The notes under the pieces were generated by a model, which did no database searches, was not told where the DNA came from, and saw only the letters and a list, made by a program, of their open reading frames with translations. DNA of 11,913 nucleotides, from assembly GCA_015061765.1 (NCBI GenBank), contig SUVZ01000083.1, positions 1 to 11,913 of the forward strand, read 5' to 3'. This DNA is from Lentisphaerota bacterium. Its GTDB lineage: Bacteria > Verrucomicrobiota > Kiritimatiellia > RFP12 > UBA1067. This document shows positions 5,202 to 11,913 of this stretch, piece by piece (within the stretch, counting starts at the first letter, position 1; each line of letters opens with the position of its first letter). A program made the translations under genes and the position numbers.

Positions 5202-6275
5202 ATGATAAAAGTTCGTGTTTCCGCACGGGCATGTGCCGCGCAAGTCTGCGCGGCAGTGCTCGCCGCAATGATGTGTGGGTGTTTTTCACTTTCGTTGACA
5301 CATGAGATAGGGGGAGCGATAGCGAAAGGCCCATTGGGAGGAAAATACTCTATAAAAAATGTAGAACCTCAACTGATTGAGGCATTGATGAGGCAGGCGC
5401 CTCCAAGTATTGTATTCACAGTGGACGATACTCTCGATTCCATACCGTTGGAAGTTTGCGTTTCGGACATTATTGAAGAAAAGGATACCACGTCGTCCGT
5501 ACAGTTTCTTCCTGGGCTACTGACTCTTTGCACGTTTCCTTCATTGATGGAGGAGAGCAGAAGCCATACGGTCAGCATTTCCAGTCCATTAGGGAAACAT
5601 GACATTGGCATAAATATTGTAGGGCGAGAAACGGTTTGCTGGACACCGCTCGGCTGGATGCCTTTCGCTTATCCGTTGGATGGTTATGATTATACTGGCG
5701 GGGATTTAATGGATACATGGAGCGACGATAAAAAAGTGGCATGGACTAAGGCAACGATTAATGCCGTTGCCAAGACTGTGATCTCCACACTGACAAAAGC
5801 GCGTTATGATGCTTACATGAAGGAACTTGCGAATAATGCTCGTAAAAAGAAGATTGCAGAAGAGGCGAACCATAGGGAGAATGTCTTGCGTATGGCTGAG
5901 CGCGGATGGCCGCAGGAATCGACGCTAAGGGATTTTGCAGTCAAGGAAACGACGGGGCTTTGGGATGTTATCGTGTCTTTCCGTGCGGAAATATCCATTC
6001 GCAAGAATCGTTTGCAGATGTTGAGCGATGCAATCAGGGGCTTTGGAAGAAAGCCGGATGAAGATGCGGATTACATCAAATGCAAAGGCGAGTATGATGC
6101 GGCGCGGAGCGCACTTGTACAGATATTCAAGAGCCTTGAGAACGCCTATCTTGTCGCCAGTAAAAACGCTGTGCTTTACGAAAGCGCAGAGGCGCATGCA
6201 AGAACACGAAAGGCCGTTGATGAATGTTCCCGTATCGCTATTGACGCAGCGGATAGGATTTTAAAACACAAATAA
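5202..6275 (+). CDS. Predicted lipoprotein with a helical C-terminal half
   Basis: ATG 5202 follows the upstream stop by one base and has GGAG (5194-5197). The 357-aa product has a basic start (MIKVRVSARA), a hydrophobic core and a Cys-rich end AAMMCGC; C27 after MCG is the best lipidation site, although the -3 residue is not the usual leucine. The mature N-terminal half (to ~170) includes FLPGLLTLCTFPSL and RETVCWTPLGWMPFAYP, a beta-like region of the kind seen in poorly characterised PVC lipoproteins. The second half is helical and charged (ARKKKIAEEANHRENVLRMAERG, then repeated helices to the end), probably coiled coil, like its upstream neighbour. It could pair with the coiled-coil protein across the periplasm. 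Start ATG 5181 would overlap the previous gene and weaken the signal peptide. Confidence 0.75.
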   Translation: MIKVRVSARACAAQVCAAVLAAMMCGCFSLSLTHEIGGAIAKGPLGGKYSIKNVEPQLIEALMRQAPPSIVFTVDDTLDSIPLEVCVSDIIEEKDTTSSVQFLPGLLTLCTFPSLMEESRSHTVSISSPLGKHDIGINIVGRETVCWTPLGWMPFAYPLDGYDYTGGDLMDTWSDDKKVAWTKATINAVAKTVISTLTKARYDAYMKELANNARKKKIAEEANHRENVLRMAERGWPQESTLRDFAVKETTGLWDVIVSFRAEISIRKNRLQMLSDAIRGFGRKPDEDADYIKCKGEYDAARSALVQIFKSLENAYLVASKNAVLYESAEAHARTRKAVDECSRIAIDAADRILKHK

Positions 6276-6297
6276 TCCAAAATCAAAGGAAAAGACA

Positions 6298-7002
6298 ATG
6301 AAGAACAACAAACACTGTGGCAGTGAGTTTCCGGGGATGAACGAATTCTCCGGCGTCAAGATAAACGCGGACGAGGTCCGCGCTGTCGTGAAAAAGTTCG
6401 AACAGCAGCTGAAATCGGGGAGAGTGTTCTTCCCTGAAGATACGCCATTCGCGATGAAGTGTGAGACGCTGCTGAAAAATGCCGCACCCGATGTCGAAGG
6501 GCTTTCGGTGTCTGGCAGGTCGTTTACGGCTACGGACAAAACGCTTTATGCAGAAGGTGACACACCGAAAACCGTGTCGGTTGACGAGAGCGACATTATT
6601 GCGGTACTTGATAACACGAAGAAAGGATTATTCGGTGGACTTGAAAAGAAAGAATGCGTTTTGGGCGCATTGGTGACGGCCAAAGGCATTCTCGGCTACA
6701 GCAAATACGACGGAGAACTGAAGGGAGCGGGTTTTGTCTCTTGGCCGTCCATAGCCGTATCGCCGCGCTGGGGTGACACTCTGGAGAACGGAATAGATGT
6801 GTTCCCGTTTTCCGATAGGAAACGCGATCCATATCCCAAAGGTCCCAGGGTCAGCATTTTTCTGTGGAACATATCCGACAAGAAGCTACGGCGGTGCTTT
6901 GACGAAATGAGGTTGCATTTTGCGTATATCGCTCAAGGCAGAGGTAGCGAATTCGATTATGCAGAGCACACTCCGGAAAGCGCCGGAGAGGCGTTTGACT
7001 GA
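6298..7002 (+). CDS. Hypothetical protein with a possible PH-like domain (paralogue A)
   Basis: The 234-aa product starts at ATG 6298 behind AAAGGA (6285-6290), 22 bp after the lipoprotein. It has no signal peptide or membrane span, so it is predicted cytoplasmic. Residues ~95-153 hold VDESDIIAVLDNT, then a glycine/lysine turn, ALVTAKGILGY and GFVSWPSIA. This order (helix, strand pair, T..GI, hydrophobic-S-W) resembles small bacterial PH-like domains with the pattern KxGfxxTxxGIy...isW. It aligns with the next gene over the same segment (GFVSW against GFISW), so the two are diverged duplicates. The N-terminal ~90 residues are different from the partner. Ligand and role are unknown; the family call is by pattern only. 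Confidence 0.7.
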   Translation: MKNNKHCGSEFPGMNEFSGVKINADEVRAVVKKFEQQLKSGRVFFPEDTPFAMKCETLLKNAAPDVEGLSVSGRSFTATDKTLYAEGDTPKTVSVDESDIIAVLDNTKKGLFGGLEKKECVLGALVTAKGILGYSKYDGELKGAGFVSWPSIAVSPRWGDTLENGIDVFPFSDRKRDPYPKGPRVSIFLWNISDKKLRRCFDEMRLHFAYIAQGRGSEFDYAEHTPESAGEAFD

Positions 7003-7030
7003 TAGATAATAGATGACAAAGGAGTTGGAG

Positions 7031-7648
7031 ATGATTGATATAGACGGAATAATACGCATACTGTCCGACTTTAAGAATGGTCGCCATGTGACGAACTCCT
7101 GTGTTGTCATGGGTGATTCGCCAGAAATGGACGGGCTGTTTACAAACTTCTGCGACTCGGCGAGAGTATGTTTTGGGGATCCAAATGATGTCCCAAACGC
7201 ATTCACAGTTATGGATAACACGCATTTGTCAAAAGGCGATGAACTTAAGCGTGTGACCATCAGCCGTTCAGATGTTTTAATGCTGTTGGACAGTTCGGAT
7301 TCCAGAGGATTCAAATTGTTCGGCAAGCACAAGGAAAAGCCTGGGCAGTACGGCATCCTCTTCACGAAGAAAGGGATTGTCGCTCTCAATCGTTCGGGTG
7401 ATGCACCCGGAAGAACGTGTGGCTTCATTTCGTGGGAGGCATATCAGTTCTGTCGGGCATTGCTTGTTGAACAGCGCCAAAGCGAGAGATTCGACTACGA
7501 GACCGACGCATATCCCGGAAAGTTTGTTTTCATGTGCTACGATTGTGGCCTTGAATCAGACGAACTGTATGAGAACGTGATGCGCAAGATTGAAAAACTT
7601 CTTGGTTGCAACAATGATTGGGTAGAGATTGTCAAAGTCTGGAAGTGA
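7031..7648 (+). CDS. Hypothetical protein with a possible PH-like domain (paralogue B)
   Basis: I start at ATG 7031, six bases after AAAGGAG (7018-7024); the in-frame ATG at 7013 lies upstream of that ribosome binding site. The 205-aa product is soluble. Residues ~61-137 (MDNTHLSKGDELKRVTISRS, then DVLMLLDSS, ILFTKKGIVAL, GFISWEAYQF) align with residues ~79-153 of the gene before it (TDKTLYAEGDTPKTVSVDES, IIAVLDNT, ALVTAKGILGY, GFVSWPSIA). The C-terminal ~65 residues are acidic and helical, with DELYENVMRKIEKLLGC. The gap to paralogue A is only 28 bp, so they are co-transcribed and likely arose by tandem duplication. No catalytic motif is visible, so a binding or scaffold role is more likely than an enzyme. 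Confidence 0.75.
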   Translation: MIDIDGIIRILSDFKNGRHVTNSCVVMGDSPEMDGLFTNFCDSARVCFGDPNDVPNAFTVMDNTHLSKGDELKRVTISRSDVLMLLDSSDSRGFKLFGKHKEKPGQYGILFTKKGIVALNRSGDAPGRTCGFISWEAYQFCRALLVEQRQSERFDYETDAYPGKFVFMCYDCGLESDELYENVMRKIEKLLGCNNDWVEIVKVWK

Positions 7649-7693
7649 GTTCCATGCCTATATTGTAGCGGCGGTTGTAATAGGATAAATTCA

Positions 7694-7999
7694 ATGTTTG
7701 AAGTTATCCTATATGGCCGTGAGGTTGTAGTTCGCAGCCGCTTCTGGTTCGGGCCGTTCCATTCGCGGATGTACGAGGTGTGCGATGTCTCAGGCGGGGA
7801 GCCTTACACCCCGATTGCCGTATTTGATGCGGTTGATGATGTCTGGAAGTACATCGCCGCCGAAGGACACCGCGTAAGAAACTGGAAGTCATGGCTTTTA
7901 ACGACTATAGACGTGTATCGCCAGCGCCGCGAGATGGACGAACATCTCGCCAGTTGGTCAACGAAGTTGGGCGAAAACCTCCAATCCGGAGATGTATAA
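7694..7999 (+). CDS. Small hypothetical protein, 101 aa
   Basis: The ORF begins at ATG 7694, 45 bp after paralogue B. The Shine-Dalgarno is weak (AGGAT, 7681-7685). The product starts with beta-type sequence (MFEVILYGREVVVRSRFWFG), continues with PYTPIAVFDAVDDVWKYIA and ends with a charged helix (DVYRQRREMDEHLASW). There is no signal peptide or membrane span and no family I recognise. The G+C-rich codon use matches the surrounding genes, which supports coding. A longer overlapping frame starting at 7891 is not real: it covers the end of this gene and then runs into the next lipoprotein. Confidence 0.6.
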   Translation: MFEVILYGREVVVRSRFWFGPFHSRMYEVCDVSGGEPYTPIAVFDAVDDVWKYIAAEGHRVRNWKSWLLTTIDVYRQRREMDEHLASWSTKLGENLQSGDV

Positions 8000-8061
8000 T
8001 AAAACCGAAAATCCTCCAAGACCCTATTTGCAATATTATTATCAATAAAAAGGAGTTGACT

Positions 8062-8502
8062 ATGAAAATTATGGCGGTGCTGCTTTTCTCTATGTTTGCA
8101 CTGGGTTGCGCTGAAAAGAAGGATAAGGATGAGGTGTTCTCGCTCGAGGAGGCGAACAAGTGCCTTTTCGACAGTGACAAGAAAGCCGTCTTAGAAGCGG
8201 TTGTGTGGATCAAGAAAGCCGATGCGGCAAAGGACGAAAAGGAGTCTGTCGAATATTTCGAAAAAGCCTATGAGCCAATTCAGGAGTTGTACTCCGCGAG
8301 TCGCGATGACGATTCCATAACGGGCAGGAAACGCTCGGCGGCGTTGGCATGGGTGCTGATTGACTTCAGCTACAACCATGCCACCGGCTCGTGTGCGAAG
8401 TGGGTGGTGTACGCGCAAATGCTTGGATTGTTGGAAGCGCATAAGATTATGGCCGACCCACCGGAAAAACTGCGCGGATATCTTCTGCCGCCGGAACAGT
8501 AA
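8062..8502 (+). CDS. Small predicted lipoprotein, 146 aa
   Basis: ATG 8062 is preceded by AAAAAGGAG (8047-8055), a strong ribosome binding site, so the longer frame opening at 7891 is not used. The N-terminus MKIMAVLLFSMFALGC is a lipoprotein signal with C16 as the lipidated residue. The mature part is mostly helical and charged (EEANKCLFDSDKKAVLEAVV, then KKADAAKDEKESVEYFEKAY), with an arrangement resembling one or two TPR-like helix pairs, and a more hydrophobic end with SCAKWVVYAQMLGLLEAHK. No family was recognised. It probably sits on the periplasmic side of a membrane. The 62-bp gap before it has no convincing promoter. Confidence 0.7.
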   Translation: MKIMAVLLFSMFALGCAEKKDKDEVFSLEEANKCLFDSDKKAVLEAVVWIKKADAAKDEKESVEYFEKAYEPIQELYSASRDDDSITGRKRSAALAWVLIDFSYNHATGSCAKWVVYAQMLGLLEAHKIMADPPEKLRGYLLPPEQ

Positions 8503-8570
8503 CAATGCTGTATGGTAAGGATGAACAGGATCTGTCGTTATATAATTGCAGGAAATAAAAAAAGGAGAAA

Positions 8571-8789
8571 ATGGACAATCCAAAAGCAAAGCGCAAAATG
8601 GTTCCTATGTTCAGTGCGGCGGACTTCTTCTCGGGAAAGGAGGATGCAAAGCCGGTCGGTTGGATGAGCGACCCAGACCAACCGGGTCCGGTAATTGTCG
8701 ACCGGAAAACGCTGGAAAGTCTTTGGGGCGACAAAGCTACTGGTACGGGATCGGATACTTCGGATGCTGAAGGCGTTGATGTCCAATAA
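8571..8789 (+). CDS. Small hypothetical protein, 72 aa
   Basis: ATG 8571 has a clear AAAGGAG (8561-8567) three bases upstream. The 72-residue product is polar (MDNPKAKRKMVPMFSAADFF, then DPDQPGPVIVDRKTLESLWG) with a disordered, acidic C-terminus (TGTGSDTSDAEGVDVQ). There is no signal peptide, membrane span or known domain. The stop at 8787-8789 lies 19 bp before the GTG start of the LRR protein, so it is probably a co-transcribed companion of that gene. A real gene is supported by the ribosome binding site and the compact spacing, not by homology. Confidence 0.6.
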   Translation: MDNPKAKRKMVPMFSAADFFSGKEDAKPVGWMSDPDQPGPVIVDRKTLESLWGDKATGTGSDTSDAEGVDVQ

Positions 8790-8808
8790 ACAAGAAAGGA
8801 AACAAAGT

Positions 8809-11235
8809 GTGCTTCATACCGCTGAACTATGGGCCCGCTGTGCTTACGGCATAGGCTACGGGCAATTTGCGTCGTTTGATGATTCCTGCGTGGATGCGAG
8901 CGAGTTGCCGTGGACATGCCCGGAAAATTCGAGTTTTCCGTGGCTGGATTTGGATCATCTATACATTGAAGATGGGGATGCAGAGCATGCCAATCTTTCG
9001 GCCGCGAACCTTGTTTGCGAGGGTGCAATAATCGACGCTTCTCTTGGGCACATGCAAAATTGCGCGGTGAGATATGCGGTCGTCTCCAGTACAGATCCAG
9101 TTGTGTTTGAGTTCGAGCTGTCCGGGGCATTTGACATCAGCCGTCTGACGATTCACTACAAAACGATGGCGAAACCAGGAGCGCCAGATTTCAGGCTTGT
9201 TACATCTGCAGAATATGACGGGCGGCAGATATACTCGTCTGGCAGCATTGTGCGTGATTGCGAAATGCCGAGCGGAGGCGATCTTGGCGAGCTGAGCTGC
9301 AACGGTACGATTTGCGGCGGGTGGCATATCGATTCACTCGACAGGGTATTGTGGCACCCGCTGGACGTGGCCAATACAATACAGACGCTCGTAGTTCCTG
9401 CGCATGTTGAAGTGATAGACGGCGAAGCGTTTGCCGGATGTGGGCAATTGTCGAGATTGTATGTCAGGGAAGGTGCTGAACGCCTTGTTTGGGCCGGACA
9501 GACGGCTTGGCGGTGTGTGAAAGTTCCGGGATCGTTGTATTGTGGCTTCATGGACTCCGAGTCCAGGCAGAACAGTATTTCAAATTTCTTCTTTTCAGGT
9601 GCCGGGATGAACGAGACGGAATTTCTCGTCAAGGAAGACGCCGGCAACGATGTTCGCTGGCTGGAACTCAAGCCGAGTGAGTTTCAGTACGTCTGCTCTC
9701 TGGCGTTCGATATGCCGAGAGAGGAATGCGATCTGGTGGGCGGACGCTGGCTGTTCACCCCGAGCGTTGAGAGTTCCGACCTTTTGATTCAGCTCGCCGC
9801 TGCGTTCTTGGAGGGGCGGGAGGTCGAACAAGACTTACAGATGGCGCTCAGATGCTGCGAGCAGGCATGCTGGTGTGCGGTCGGGGATGGAGTTCCGTTC
9901 ACGGAGGGGGAGTCCTTCCCTGGAATCGAAGTCGCGGCTGTCAATCAATTCGGCGACCGTGAAATACATCACGGACGGGTTGATATGTACGAGCGAGCCA
10001 ACAGGCTTAAAGAAGAAGTGTTGACGCATTTCCAGCGGATAGACATCCGTAAGTTTGAGATGGTCGGCATGGAGAATGACATCATGCATTACTTCATCCC
10101 GGCCAACACGTTTGAAGGACGAGATGATTTGAGGGATGTGCTTCTGCCCGATGAACTGCGAGACAAGCATGTCAGGATCGGACGGTGTGCCTTCGCACAC
10201 TGCCCGAATCTGCGTAGCATAAGCGTAGCGGGGATGGCTGACAGCTTTGTCCTTTCAAGACACTCAAATTCTTTTGACGGTTGCGATGCTCTATCGGACA
10301 GAATCCAGTATTCTGCGGATGGATCAAAGCTGCTGTATTGCCTGAACGCGCCGGAGCACTGTGTAATCTGCGGACATGTACATATGATAGCGAACTTTGC
10401 GTTCGTACACAGCAGAACGCTGAGCGATTTCAGATGGGAAAGTCCTGATTACTCCTGCGATTATCGCAGCGAGCCGAGGGAGGTCGGCTTCTGCGCTTTC
10501 ATGGGGTGCAATCAACTGTCGTGCGTGTTTACAGGCGGAAAGGAAATCTCGCTTCATACTCGTGCGTTTGCGTCGTGCCGGAATTTGAGTCAGTATCGGT
10601 TTGGATATGGTGACATCGAAACGGACTCCAGTCTGCCGCCGCCGCTGCTTGATGTTTCCGGAATGTGCGTATTTGACGGATGTGAGATGTTGGGATTCAT
10701 TGAGTCAGGTCTCGGTCCAGATAAAGGGTTCCTTGTGCTAAAGGATGACGCATGGCGCGGATGCCAGTTTTCGGGATGCCGCATGCTGCATGTTTTGCCT
10801 CCAGTCATTTCTACAAGCATACCTGCGCACATGTTCGCCGACTGTGCTTCGCTTTCTGAAGTACGGTGTCTGGCAACGCGCCCAGAAGTCATAAAGTCGG
10901 TGCTTTCCGGAAAACATCCAAACGTGAATCCAACTGAAGAAGGTTTTAGCATATGCACAAGGGCATTCGCTGGTTGCTCCGCTTTGGAGCGATTCAAGTT
11001 TTGTCGGCTAAGGGTATCACTGCGAAGATTTTGGGAATCAGATGTGCGGAGGGCTTGGGAATCAGATGTGGAGCTGATTGATGACAATGCCAAGCAGGTT
11101 TTGTTTGAGCATGAGGCTTTCTTGGATTGTAACCGGCTTAGCAGACATGAATCATCGTTTGCAGGCGTCATGATCGGTTCTGATCCGTCGGCATTTCGTG
11201 GCTGCCCAGACTTTGAGGGCTTCGTGTCAGAATAA
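8809..11235 (+). CDS. BspA-type leucine-rich-repeat protein (LRR_5)
   Basis: I choose GTG 8809 because GAAAGGA (8794-8800) lies 8 bases before it; the in-frame ATGs at 8695 and 8779 overlap the previous gene and lack a ribosome binding site. The 808-aa product has a unique N-terminal ~190 residues (beta-rich, with VVFEFELSGAFDISRLTIHY). BspA/LRR_5 units follow, with the usual AFxxCxxL core: DGEAFAGCGQLSRLYV (~203-218) and a C-terminal series from ~455 to 805 (CAFAHCPNLRSI, CAFMGCNQLS, RAFASCRNLS, RAFAGCSALERF, EAFLDCNRLS, SAFRGCPDF). Such repeats mediate binding to proteins or surfaces and are common in host-associated bacteria. No signal peptide is visible, unlike secreted BspA proteins, so it may act in the cytoplasm or leave by another route. 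A 24-bp in-frame duplication lies near the end (11031-11078). Confidence 0.85.
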   Translation: MLHTAELWARCAYGIGYGQFASFDDSCVDASELPWTCPENSSFPWLDLDHLYIEDGDAEHANLSAANLVCEGAIIDASLGHMQNCAVRYAVVSSTDPVVFEFELSGAFDISRLTIHYKTMAKPGAPDFRLVTSAEYDGRQIYSSGSIVRDCEMPSGGDLGELSCNGTICGGWHIDSLDRVLWHPLDVANTIQTLVVPAHVEVIDGEAFAGCGQLSRLYVREGAERLVWAGQTAWRCVKVPGSLYCGFMDSESRQNSISNFFFSGAGMNETEFLVKEDAGNDVRWLELKPSEFQYVCSLAFDMPREECDLVGGRWLFTPSVESSDLLIQLAAAFLEGREVEQDLQMALRCCEQACWCAVGDGVPFTEGESFPGIEVAAVNQFGDREIHHGRVDMYERANRLKEEVLTHFQRIDIRKFEMVGMENDIMHYFIPANTFEGRDDLRDVLLPDELRDKHVRIGRCAFAHCPNLRSISVAGMADSFVLSRHSNSFDGCDALSDRIQYSADGSKLLYCLNAPEHCVICGHVHMIANFAFVHSRTLSDFRWESPDYSCDYRSEPREVGFCAFMGCNQLSCVFTGGKEISLHTRAFASCRNLSQYRFGYGDIETDSSLPPPLLDVSGMCVFDGCEMLGFIESGLGPDKGFLVLKDDAWRGCQFSGCRMLHVLPPVISTSIPAHMFADCASLSEVRCLATRPEVIKSVLSGKHPNVNPTEEGFSICTRAFAGCSALERFKFCRLRVSLRRFWESDVRRAWESDVELIDDNAKQVLFEHEAFLDCNRLSRHESSFAGVMIGSDPSAFRGCPDFEGFVSE
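11031..11078 (+). repeat. In-frame 24-bp tandem duplication in the LRR gene
   Basis: TTGGGAATCAGATGTG occurs at 11031-11046 and again at 11055-11070, exactly 24 bp apart, giving WESDVRRA then WESDVELI. The period is a multiple of three, so the frame is kept and the protein gains eight residues. It is probably recent slippage in a loop of the repeat domain. Confidence 0.8.
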
Positions 11236-11270
11236 GGCACCAACTTGTGATTGTGAAAAGGAGATAAGGA

Positions 11271-11587
11271 ATGGACTCAACAGCTGAAAAGAACAACTGG
11301 ATACATCTTGCGGGATGCGACTGGTCGCAGCTTCTGCAGTTCCAGCCGCGCTTTGCCGACAAGTGCGACTGGTCGAAACTGGATGGCGAGGACTGGGCGA
11401 TGCTCTTGCGTCGCCAGCCGCGTTTCATCTGGACGAGTGCGATTTCTCGTAGCTCACGGCGTCCGACTGGAGCCATATCCTCGTGCTGCGCCCTGATTTA
11501 GTTGACAAGTTTGAGTCTATCGAGCGCGACTGGAGCAAAGACGACGATCAGGACGACATTGAGCAAATACTTCAAGACTCCCCATGA
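11271..11587 (+). pseudogene. Broken gene for a CDW/QPRF repeat protein
   Basis: ATG 11271 has AAAAGGAG (11256-11263) at the correct distance. The N-terminus carries a ~25-residue repeat: CDWSQLLQFQPRFADK, then CDWSKLDGEDWAMLLRRQPRF. At about 11424-11431 the repeat continues only in another frame (LDECDFS), so a small indel has shifted the frame. In that frame a TAG (11450-11452) interrupts FS*LTASDWSHILVLRP; reading on gives another repeat-like segment and an acidic tail ending at TGA 11585-11587. So one frameshift plus one nonsense codon separate the two halves. A 76-aa product (to 11501) with a wrong tail is what the current sequence encodes. Similar repeats occur next to BspA proteins in related bacteria, as far as I recall. 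Sequencing error could explain the frameshift but hardly both lesions. Confidence 0.7.
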
Positions 11588-11647
11588 ACGAGTTGTTCAA
11601 CAGAGACACAAAGTTGTCTTGAAATAATGCAGAAGGAACGTAGAAAT

Positions 11648-11913
11648 TTGAAATACGCAATAATATCCGACATCCATGCAAATCCGGCGGCGCTTGAGAG
11701 GGTGCTGGCGGATGCGGAACGGTGCGGTGCGGAGAAAGTGGTCTGCGCCGGCGATGTGGTGGGGTATGGTCCCGATCCTGTGGGGGCAATCAGAATCCTG
11801 CGCGAGCGGGGGATTCCCACAGTGATGGGCAACCATGATGCAGCCGTCGTCGGTTGGTGCGACACGGATGGCATGATCGGGTCTGCGCGGGAAGGCACGG
11901 AACGGCATCGGCG
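11648..11913 (+). CDS. Metallophosphoesterase, N-terminal part (cut by window end)
   Basis: The frame stays open to the last base. I favour TTG 11648 as start: AGAAGGAA (11631-11638) lies nine bases before it and the protein then begins MKYAIISDIHANPAALERVL, the normal start of YfcE/MJ0936-like calcineurin-fold phosphoesterases. ATG 11627 would add seven residues (MQKERRN) but has no ribosome binding site. The metal-binding motifs are in order: DIH (D8, H10), GDVVGYG (D36) and GNHD (N62, H63), so the visible part is intact. Such enzymes hydrolyse phosphodiesters or phosphoprotein/nucleotide bonds with two metal ions in the cytoplasm; the exact substrate cannot be read here. The gene follows the broken repeat gene after 60 bp and is probably unrelated to it. 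Confidence 0.85.
   Translation, partial: MKYAIISDIHANPAALERVLADAERCGAEKVVCAGDVVGYGPDPVGAIRILRERGIPTVMGNHDAAVVGWCDTDGMIGSAREGTERHR

Noticed and set aside
7891..8061. Long frame starting at 7891 as the N-terminus of the small lipoprotein
   Set aside because: It overlaps the end of the 101-aa gene in another frame and would bury a clear lipoprotein signal that has its own strong ribosome binding site.
8541..8546. TATAAT before the 72-aa gene as a promoter
   Set aside because: No acceptable -35 hexamer 16-18 bp upstream and no extended -10; the region is AT-rich, so chance is likely.
8695..8808. ATG 8695 or 8779 as start of the LRR protein
   Set aside because: Both overlap the preceding gene and lack a good ribosome binding site; the GTG at 8809 has one.
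10590..11243. 217-codon - strand frame
   Set aside because: It is antisense to the LRR gene, with low-complexity Ser/Pro-rich translation and no start signals.
1..11913. CRISPR array, toxin-antitoxin pair, tRNA, integrase or phage genes
   Set aside because: No regularly spaced repeats, no tRNA-like cloverleaf, and no integrase or phage structural motifs were seen on either strand.

Overview
The window looks like chromosomal DNA of a PVC-superphylum bacterium, most plausibly a Kiritimatiellota or Lentisphaerota relative from an anaerobic or gut habitat. This is an inference. It rests on an ECF-type sigma factor translationally coupled to a membrane Ser/Thr kinase, a BspA-like leucine-rich-repeat protein followed by a gene with CDW/QPRF repeats, several poorly conserved lipoproteins, and a RAYT-type transposase remnant. 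No rRNA, tRNA or CRISPR array was seen. Every convincing gene is on the + strand.

Positions 1-684 are a scarred, nearly gene-free stretch. It holds a perfect 15-bp hairpin (40-80, probable terminator), a signal-peptide-only gene stub (189-269), a 251-bp element with 38-bp terminal inverted repeats around the first ~43 codons of a REP-associated tyrosine transposase (296-546), and a stub of the RNase PH gene (about 555-674). The two stubs come from unrelated genes, so the element sits at a rearrangement junction.

Positions 685-2798 carry the regulatory pair: an ECF-like sigma factor and a Ser/Thr kinase with one membrane span and an extracytoplasmic C-terminal domain, overlapping by ATGA. The gap 2799-3174 has no gene. 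It has an extended -10 promoter and a strongly structured segment (2966-3140) that I read as a non-coding RNA or leader, possibly 6S-like.

Positions 3175-8789 are a tight series of small genes of mostly unknown function, with short gaps and good ribosome binding sites: a 107-aa protein; an AT-rich gene for a DnaJ-type zinc-ribbon protein with two TM2-like membrane modules; a membrane-anchored coiled-coil protein; a large lipoprotein; two related proteins that may share a PH-like domain; a 101-aa protein; a small lipoprotein; and a 72-aa protein. The zinc-ribbon/TM2, coiled-coil and lipoprotein genes lie almost end to end and may form an envelope-associated module. That module is the best candidate for an undescribed system here, on gene order alone.

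Positions 8809-11235 encode an 808-aa BspA-type LRR protein without a signal peptide. It is followed by a frameshifted and nonsense-mutated gene with CDW repeats (11271-11587). The window ends inside a calcineurin-like metallophosphoesterase gene that probably starts at a TTG (11648) and is cut by the window edge.
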